Position numbers and translations under genes: made by a program. Of a stretch of 64,000 nucleotides of DNA, positions 55,511 to 64,000 are shown one piece after another (position 1 is the stretch's first letter; every line of letters begins with the position of its first letter). The notes beneath the pieces were generated by a model. It searched no databases. It saw only the letters and a list, made by a program, of their open reading frames with translations, and had not been told where the DNA came from. The DNA lies in contig PTFA01000277.1 in assembly GCA_003342895.1 (NCBI GenBank), positions 491,288 through 555,287 of the forward strand. Direction: 5' to 3'. This DNA comes from Casuarius casuarius (lineage: Eukaryota > Chordata > Aves > Casuariiformes > Casuariidae).

Positions 55511-58500
55511 CTGCCATTGGCTTGAATGTAAGTACTGTTCAAGGGATTTCTTAATTGTAGTTATAACTGATGTATGGCTGCTGCTGCTTCTGTTCAGCTA
55601 AGTAGAATGAGGCCATCCTCTGTAAATATAACCTTTAGTAGTCCAGCTTCTGCCCTTAGCTACATTGCAGTATAAATCTGGAGTAACTGCATTTAAACTG
55701 CGCTGGATTTACTTGGAGTAGCTGTGAATCACTCTCTCTCACCTCGCAGCCCCTCTATTTCTAAATGCCAAACAGTTCAATTTTTAAGCAGTTTCAAGTG
55801 AAATGCAAACATTTCCTCTACCATCATGAATGTTAAAGCTTGAAAAGTGTGATGGGAAGCTAAAGGGAAGAAAGAAGGGAAAAGTTAAATATAAAACATC
55901 CAATATTTGAAATTTGGGGAAATTTCATTATGTTTAAGTAAATCTTTAATGATTTGTGAGTTGGATGATGCCTCATGTCTTTTGAATACTCGTGATTATG
56001 GATTGGGGCCTTAACTGGTTAAACTACCTTTAAACTCCCTTTAAACTTAAATTCCTACCTGGATTTTTATAAGGAAGGGAATGCAGAATTTAATTATTAT
56101 CTATATATAGTTAAACAATACCATGCCAAATAATAAATAATTTTAATTTACAGAGATATATTTAACATGTGAATAATTTATGAACATTATGTAAATAATA
56201 TCAAACCACAAGCGAATGATTTGAAACTAAGACTATTTAAATGAGTCTATATTTCTGTAGTGGGGGACCCATCTAGATTGCTTTTTGGAGTGACTTCAGT
56301 GTCTTCTATAATTCTTTTCCTCTTATTTGGAAGTGTTTGACATTTTACCCATAGGCATTTGAAGGTGACCCAAAAGGTAAAAGCACCTATTTTGAAAGAA
56401 ACTTCTAGTGCTAGAAATGTGAGAGGTGAAATATGTTCTCCTTCATTATCACTGTATTTTGTCCCTAATGTCTTTTTCTTTTCCCACTGACAGCATAATC
56501 ACACAGCCCACAAAAGAAAAAACAAAAATGAGTTGGACTTTATCCTCTCAGAAAGGGGATGGGATAAATCTCCTCTGCAAATCACTCTACAGAGGACGCT
56601 CCAGTGAGCATATGCTCACTGGGAGCCGTGCCGTTGAATACTTACTCACCTGGCCTGTGACTTGAAGTTACGGTAGTGGGGCATCCTAAGCAGTGTAAAA
56701 TGTTTAACTCTTCTTCAAGGAAAAAGCATGCTCAAGTCTCTTTATCTTTTCAAACAATTCTTTCATATTATCATATAAAAAAAGACCCTTGTGTTCTTTT
56801 TAGTCTGATCACAAAAAAGTATTTTTTCATGTTTAATACTGTCCCTTAGTAGTGCTCAAAGTGAGAATTTAAACCCTTTCTTACCCTTGCTTTAAATTAT
56901 CTGCCTCCTCAATGAATCTTCTTGAACTACAAAGTAAGCAATATCTTTAAGAAAATGCAGATAAGGTCAAATTGAAATTAAAATAATTTTAGTCTGATTT
57001 TTAAACTAGAAGGTCAAAAAAGAGAACAGATGGCTGCAGTCTTTGAGGACTGCCAGGGATGCTCCTCCATCCTCCTTTCCCATTGGCCTGTGACGGCTGG
57101 GCCACAGATGTCAGAACAAACTCCATGTGTAGTACTTCACGTGCGGGAGGACAAGTTTTTATTGACTCAGGTAATGCTTGCAGTCCAGTTCCCTTTAAGG
57201 ATTAACCATATGAGAAAGGGTTTACATGAGTGGCTCAGAAAGATAGAGTAAGTCCACAGTTTGGTGCTGAGTGTACCTACAGAAGTCCACAATGGAAAAT
57301 AAGACTAACGGTGAACAATGTCCTTTTACTCTGGACCAAACACAGGCAAAGCACACTGCAAGCCTTTCATGGCTGAAACTGCAAATTCACTTTCATGAAC
57401 TGTGACCTGAATCAGTTATACTAGGTCATTCCTATTATTCCTGTTAACTGTGTAAGCGAGCAGTGCAGAGATCCACAATGCATGAGGCTGAGGATTACTG
57501 GAAGGTCTTAGTTCAGGACTGAAGGTACAGCTTAGCTTTAAGTGTTAAAAAGTGATTTAAAAATTTAAAAAGCAGTCATTCTGTTTTGGAGGTATGCAGT
57601 CTAGATGGCATTTGCACATCTTTTTCTTCAGTAATTTTAAAACTATGGGCTGTTTTGTTTTTCAAACAAGATTCAGTTTTCATAAAATACTGGTTCACAG
57701 TGAGAAAGGAAACTTGGGCTTTAAACTAGACATAAAAGAAAATCTGACTTGTATTTTTCTTTACAAGGTTTTTTTCCAATTGCACCTTTCAGTCTTTTTT
57801 CAGACTCTCACTGTATTTTNTCTTTGTCTGCTGTTCTCTCTTTATTAACTTTTTTCTCCATCTTCTGTAAGAACCTTGCAACATAAAAAACTGTCACACT
57901 GGATTCATATTTACTAATTATGATGTTTAAGTGGGATTTAAATTAGGCAGAATTAATTTGCCCATCCCTGTAGAATATTACTATTTATGAAAACAAGTAC
58001 TAAACCAATTATTAGAACAGAGAATTTTTTTTTTTGCCAGTGATTTAGACTATGATTTAGATTGCATTATCCAATTGCTGTTATGTTTGTATTCACTCAT
58101 AAAATATACCTAGGCCACTAATTCTTAGCAGCTGTTGATGAGAAACATTCCATTGGTACCACATCAAAACCTGCTGTATAATCTCTCAAGAATGCCCAGG
58201 AATAGCAAAACAGCCTAGAACACCCACTTCTCTGTCAGCTTTGATAGTCTGGCAAGTACAAAACTTTGCTCCTGAACTGACTGTAAATGATATCTGATAT
58301 GTGAATAAGTAATTCTGTTCAGCTACCAGAACTTAGAAACTTCCTGTTGTTGTTTAATTTTGTTAGCGCTTTCTGAAAGAAAAAAAAAAAGGAAATAAAT
58401 AAATATCCTGACCTTATGAACCTTCAGGAGGTGTAAAAGAGGGAGAAGAGCAGTGTTGAAGTTTACAAAATAGTTCCATTAACATTTGCTGACTTTGTTT

Positions 58501-58747
58501 TTACTCTTAAACTCTAGAGCTTCTTCAAAATGTAAACCTCATGACCAAAACAAAACTGCTGATAAAGTAAGCAGTGCCTTTGGCATGATTTGTATAAAGT
58601 TCTGTTGACATAAACTCAAGAGCTACTCTGTTCTCTTGTAAATTGTTGGCATATTATTTTGTAAAATTCAAGATGGGCTTCTGATTACTGCTTAATGCTG
58701 CAATATATTGGGCCAAACATTTGCCACTGACAGTCAAATGCTTTTCT

Positions 58748-58768
58748 GAGAGAGAGAGAGAAAGAGAG
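58748..58768. repeat. (GA)n purine microsatellite
   Basis: GA repeat with one AAA interruption, within a longer purine-rich stretch to about 58,800. Confidence 0.9.
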
Positions 58769-59619
58769 CAAGGGAAATAGAGAGCTCAAGGGGGAGAGCT
58801 ATGCCCTTCTAGCAGGACTGTTCCTGCAGCTGTTGTGTACATTAATCCAGAGAGCAGATCTCCCAGCACTAAATATAGCCAGCGGGGTCATTTTACATGA
58901 CAAAATAAATAAATAATAAATAGAAAGTATTTAACTATCGGGTTGTGTTAAATTAGGCTTCATTTTGTTTAAGAAGGAAATTCAAATTATAGTATCTTAG
59001 TTAAAGGGTGAATACCAGAATGTAATTATTTCAGAACATGGAGGGAAGAAAAAGCTGGAAGAAAAATACAGTCCCGGCAATAAACTTTTCAGGTCATTAC
59101 TATCTTCTGTTGACTCTTCAGAGGAGTCAGACTGGCTCCAAGAGAGTTTTGAGAACACCACCAGTGCTGTTCAAGCCCTTTATAATGCTGCAGAACATTG
59201 TTTCTCTTTCATTGTAATACACATGCCCCAGCGTAATGTAAGTCAGCCACTTTAAAAATGATTTATTCCCTGTATATGTCTTACCAGCAATAATTAGCAT
59301 TCAAATATACATGCTCATCAAACCCCTCTGCACATGTGCAGCAAAATCAAAACACACACCAATCTAAAGTTGAGGCATTACCTTTTTTAATTGCTCCAGA
59401 TGTCGCTGCCCAACCCTGGCAGTAAGTAGAGATGACAATTATCCAGAAGTGTGAGACTAAAGTTGTGGAAGCAAGGGAATTCTTCGAGTCCTTAGGAAGA
59501 GAAACAGCTAGGAGTCCATATGGCGAAGGAAGATAACCTTCGTTTTTCTGAGGATGGCTGTAAGAAGCTGGACAACCTGTCACCACCGGAGCAAGAGCAT
59601 TTGTCAGTTTGCAGGTCCC

Positions 59620-59770
59620 AAGTTATTTTGAGCCGCGGGAACCATGTGCCTGCGGAGCATTCCACCTCATTGGACAGGAGAATATGGAGCGCAGGGACCC
59701 CGCCGCCCCAGCAGCACCTAGGGGCACGGAGAGCCGTCTCCTTCCCCACGAAGCGTCCTCTATAGATGCT
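59620..59770. promoter_or_regulatory. CpG-enriched patch, candidate promoter or enhancer
   Basis: GC-rich segment with clustered CpGs (for example agccgcggg, ccccgccgcc, gaagcgtc) in AT-rich surroundings, about 10.6 kb upstream of the first coding exon. On the minus strand it has a CCAAT motif (from cctcattggac on +). A 136-codon + frame crosses it, but its translation resembles no known family. No TATA box or splice donor was confirmed. Confidence 0.25.
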
Positions 59771-62700
59771 TTTGCAGGTTCTGCCGATTCATCCAAGGGG
59801 CAGTGGATTTGCACTGTATTACCCTTGTCCGCCTGGTTTATGCTTCAGCCTTTTAAATGTAATTGTCCTTGTTATTATCTTTGTGTTTTGATCGGAACTC
59901 AAAGATTACCGTCACTGGGAAACCCCTGGTCAGGTAACAATTTAAAAGTTTTGCATCTCCAAAGACAAAGTCAGCAAAAGTGTGTGTGTGTATTATTTTT
60001 AATAATGCACTATTCCTGACTTCTTCTCGATGTTCAATTCAATAAACGGTGCAACAATGCACAAATCCTTAAAGATGGCCTTTAACTACAAATCCTCAAA
60101 GAGCTACAACTTCTGAAATGGTTACTGAATGCACAAAAATAAACTGGAAAAATAGCTAGAAGAGGTAAATGAAACTTAGCTGTAAGTAAAACTGAAATAG
60201 CAATGTGTGTGAAATAATTTCAAAATACTTTAAGCAGTACACAGAGAAAGCCTATTATTATATAGACTAGCACTGTAAAATTGAGTTTCTGGTTAAAAAC
60301 GTGAGTGACTAAGACCTACCATATATCACTTGGAAAATATGGAGACTAGATTTTTTTCTACTCATTCTAGATACCAGCAACAACAACAAAAAATCTGTAT
60401 TACTAAACCTTCCAGCTTATCAAAAATGATGCTTGATTATTGATACATTATTTTATTAAAAATACTGGTAACAACTTCAGTTTTAAAAGATTATATGATG
60501 ATATGTACGTACTGTAAGGAGTTAGTAGAGAGCCCTTTGCACAGCTAATTGCATAATTAACTGACCTTTAGACCTTCTTCCAGTTTTGTCAAAAATGTAT
60601 CAAGTGAGCTCCTTTGCTAGAAAAGGGGTTCTTTCATGGGGTGTAGTAGTCAGGAAGACTGTTTTACATGTAACTTTTTCATACTGCATAACGATATGAA
60701 AAATCACAGGTAAAGGTAAATCTCCTTATGTCTTGAAGGTGGTTGGCTTTCTTTTTTCTCTCTCTTTATAAAACATTATTGTCAGAATAGCTTGTGAACA
60801 TCAGTTTGTGGTGTGGTTTCTTCAGTGATACGGAGAAGTTGTATTGTGAATCCAGTCCTATTGGGGACAGGATAGGAATTTTGTGGATTTGGTGATGTCT
60901 AATGTAACTTTATACCTGGAAGAGAGGTCAAGTGTGTTCTTTGTAATATCTGTAACAGTCGATGTGAGCCATATAGTGCTGACAAGAAGTGGACATTGAC
61001 ACAGGACTCGCACTGCTGTGGTTTGGACATTACAGTTTCTATAGATGAAGGCTACAAAAACTGAAGCCTGAAAATGAGGTCTGATGTGTCTGATAAAATA
61101 ACTGTAAATCCATGTAGACTTCTGCTGAGATATAGTTATTATAAAAATGTGGTATAGTCACTCCTGGTATGGTAACTGGCCAACTGTAGGCAGTAATGAA
61201 CTGCTTGATTTACTTACACTTGTGAAAAGCTTCCATTCAAAATGAACATGCATTTTTAACCAAACCTAATTTTTCTAAGTGGCTTCTGGCTTTCAGTTCC
61301 AGGAAAAATTGTACTGAAATACTTTTATGGGAGAATTCCTAATCACAAATGCCACTTACAATTTCTAATCTCAAGACCTTTTTGCTTAACAATGTTATAT
61401 GACATAGAATACCTTAAGTATTTTAAACACTTGTCTGTATCTTAACATGTCTTCNCAATTGTTTATAGAAAGTGGTTGTGTGTAATCAGACTTTAGAGTA
61501 ACTCCTTAGAGATTATACTTGGAACTGGTTTATATGTCTCTAAATGGCTTAAATTTGGGGAATCTGGGCAGGAGGGGGGAAGTGGATTTATTTGATAGCT
61601 AAATAATCTGACTGGACTGCTAGATAATAGAAAATTCTGTAATTGATTTGCTAGATATAAACAGAGGTTCAATTCTACCGTTTGCTGCACAACCTAGCAA
61701 TCCAGCTGACAAAAAGCGCTAAAATTGTGGAAATCATGCAAAACTCTCTATCCTTCAAGTCAGTAGCAATTACATAGCTTTTGGCTTCCACACATAGAAT
61801 CAAGAAGCAAATTTAACCATTCTTGGCTATATGGGCAATTAAGAAAATAAGTAGGGGACCAGCAATTTGCAAACAGTTTAAGCGGTGCATGGCCAGTTAG
61901 TGCATGATATGCAAAATTACACAATCCGAAGCGATTATTGACTGAAGCCCATCTGATCCAAACATATATGCAAAAATTTTCAACTGCAAAAGAGACTTTT
62001 ATATAAGATGCTAGAATTGCAAGATCATTGAACAATCTATGCAATAAATGAACTAAGGATTATGCAGAAATGACAGTACTGAGAAATGTTAAAAACTATG
62101 GGCCTTCACTATGACGGTCAGACTGACCATAGTAACAACAAGTGGTCCAAGGACAAAACTTCCAGGAACTGCAAGAAATTAGAGCATACGCAATAAACAT
62201 GCAGGTTGTTGCAAAGCCATCATCTTGGTAGAGCAATATCAGAGAATTTCAGATTTACTGTTTTGCAGATGGCAGTATAGAGTCCATGGAAAATACTGCT
62301 GTATCTCTATGACTACATTTTTAGAAGACAATAAAATCAGGCCTTTGACTGCTGAGCACTAAAAAATCTTGCCGTGGCACTTCAAGGCACCATGACCTCC
62401 AGCTTTATGTCCTTTTGTCTTTGCTGGTCAGCAGAAGGGAACATCTGCCTCTCTAGGGTAAGGCTCAGCATTTGAGAATAAATTATGCGAGCACCAGACA
62501 TGCTGGCATTCCCCAGATTGTGTCTGTCAGGACCCAAAGTAATCTGTGGATGACTTTACAAGCAGGAGGAGTGAGTCCTGAAGCAGAACTCCATACGTGC
62601 CCGGTTGGCTGTTATTCCACAGTAGGATTATCAGACTGTAATTGGAAGAACCTTCAGGTTTTCTCATAAATGGAAAATTCTTGATCTTCTAGATATTATG

Positions 62701-64000
62701 ATGAAGTTAATATAGTCCTATTAATGGCATGCACTGAACCATTGAGAAATGAGATGCTTTGTTTGGTAGAGAACAACCATTACAAATTCAGATGTACTGC
62801 CCAAAATTATATGATGAGACTCTTGGGGTCATCTGAAGGCTTCCTCAATACCGGCCACACTGTCAAGTCCAAGAGTGAGCTTGCAGATATGCCTCTGAAG
62901 CCTCTGTGCCCTCTGAAGTGCAGTATTGGAGAGTTTTAGAAACTTAGAACGTAAGAAAGAAAATGCTACCTGAAGATCTGAAGAACACATTATCCTTTAC
63001 AACTTTGATCTACCACCCTTTTTTTTTCTGAACAGCTCAGAGAAGAGGCAGGACTTAGCATTTACAAGGCTCTGGCATACTATCCCAAAGTCACTAAAGC
63101 AGATGAGCACTTTTTTGGGCAAGTGGGTAAATAAATAGGGTTGCCATAGTTGTAGTGATTTCAAGGTTGCCATTAAGCCAGAAGTACATATAGGACAGTA
63201 TCATGTACCTAGCATATGGCATGTCTTTGCTTCGTTAGTCTGGAATAAGAAATTCTTCAACTCAAGCTACCTCAGGCGCACAATTACACATGTTCAAAGG
63301 TTTATTTCAGTTTTAGAGGTTAGTGCTGGCAACAGTGCTGACAGCTGCTGACTGGCAGTAAGCTTTGGGACAGATATTACAGAGCAGCCCTGATTAGTTA
63401 GATAAGATACTTATGACAGAAGCTAGCGACGAAGAACAGATGGATAAACTTCAAAAATGTCTCCTGAGCAGGAATACGGCCTTAGAATAAAAGGCACATG
63501 GCTGAGGGCTGCTGGCATTTACTGCCAAAGGCGCATCACCTTCAGGTAGGGCTAGAACCACAGAGAGGGCAGAGGCAAGACCAGAAGCCCAGGAGCCAGT
63601 TGAGCCTGGCCATACACACGNAGGTCAGACTGAGCCGCAGGCAGCCCCAGAAAGAAAAGAAACGACTGTGCACCAAGCTGAGCCTGAGCAGCGCAACTCC
63701 CAGGAAAGATGACAGCAGCACCACAAAGAAAAACTTGCTGGCAACATGTTTTAACAGTTGGTTTGTGATGTGTCTGTGATTTTAATGAATGTCAACTGGA
63801 CTAGACCAGGCCACTTTCAGATCAGCTCCAGTCATTTTATGCACAGCAGCTGTCGGTATGTCTGTTTGGAGATCAAAGCAGGTCTGAGTGATTGTGTCTA
63901 CTGTTACTCTTTAAAAGTAAGTACATGAAATGGTACCATAGCTCAGGTGATGCTGCATACCCCATTCAGCCAATGGTCTAACTGTGTACTGTGGACACAC

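Larger units (their letters stand above)
49085..64000 (-). other. Upstream region of MYPN: 5' intron and promoter, not resolved
   Basis: The coding exon begins one base before ATG, so at least one non-coding 5' exon must exist upstream. No donor-flanked exon or promoter could be placed with confidence. Contents seen: a 25-bp repeat duplicated 34 bp apart (55,452-55,510), a (GA)n stretch (58,748-58,768), a CpG-enriched patch (59,620-59,770) and scattered short open frames with no family match. In human the next gene on this side is HERC4, divergently transcribed. None of its exons was recognised here. Confidence 0.6.

Noticed and set aside
56060..56090. Minus-strand TATA-like motif (cttataaaaat) with a nearby M-CAT-like GCATTCC as the MYPN promoter
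   Set aside because: AT-rich sequence yields many such motifs, and no CpG enrichment, initiator or downstream exon/donor pair supports it.
59609..60019. 136-codon + strand open frame as a new gene
   Set aside because: No family resemblance, no homologous splice pattern, and low-complexity GC-rich content. It is kept only as a CpG-patch observation.
63498..63779. 93-codon + frame near the right edge as a first exon of a neighbouring gene
   Set aside because: It does not resemble HERC4 or another expected neighbour. It is rich in Gln/Arg/Lys of low complexity and has an antisense frame of similar length.
1..64000. tRNA, rRNA, CRISPR arrays, operons, insertion sequences or a provirus
   Set aside because: Looked for while reading both strands. 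No cloverleaf, regular spacer array, long terminal repeats or reverse-transcriptase/integrase motifs were seen.

Overview
The window is vertebrate nuclear DNA, with spliced exons, long AT-rich introns, microsatellites and scattered old retroposon-like fragments. Almost all of what can be interpreted belongs to one gene on the minus strand: MYPN (myopalladin), an immunoglobulin-domain protein of the striated-muscle Z-disc and I-band. I recognise it by close residue-level similarity, recalled from memory, to mammalian MYPN across every exon. Low repeat density, compact introns and CR1-like fragments suggest a sauropsid, most likely a bird, but I cannot name the species.

Layout, in transcription order from high to low coordinates. 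49,085-64,000 lies upstream of the first coding exon. It should hold the non-coding 5' exon(s) and promoter, but I could not place them. Coding exon 1 (49,083-48,137) carries the start codon, the N-terminal region and the first half of Ig1. After a 10.1-kb intron, exons 2-9 (38,014-27,092) finish Ig1 and encode linker, Ig2 (including a 24-nt microexon) and the start of the proline-rich region. Exons 10-11 (24,951-22,506) encode the rest of the Ser/Pro/Gln-rich linker. After a 12.1-kb intron, exons 12-18 (10,389-1,837) encode Ig3, Ig4 and Ig5. The eighteen exons join without a frameshift or stop into about 1,294 codons. The last coding exon (about 56 residues in human) and the 3' UTR are not seen, so they lie beyond the left edge.

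Exon boundaries were set by hand from GT/AG sites, reading-frame continuity and match to the family. No RNA gene, CRISPR array, intact transposon or second protein-coding gene was recognised. The remaining open reading frames are intronic or antisense noise. Points worth a second look are CpG-rich patches that could mark internal promoters, an abutting acceptor/donor sequence at the Ig4 exon, a lineage-variable tandem repeat in the coding sequence, and the conserved microexon. I found no convincing evidence of a previously undescribed system.
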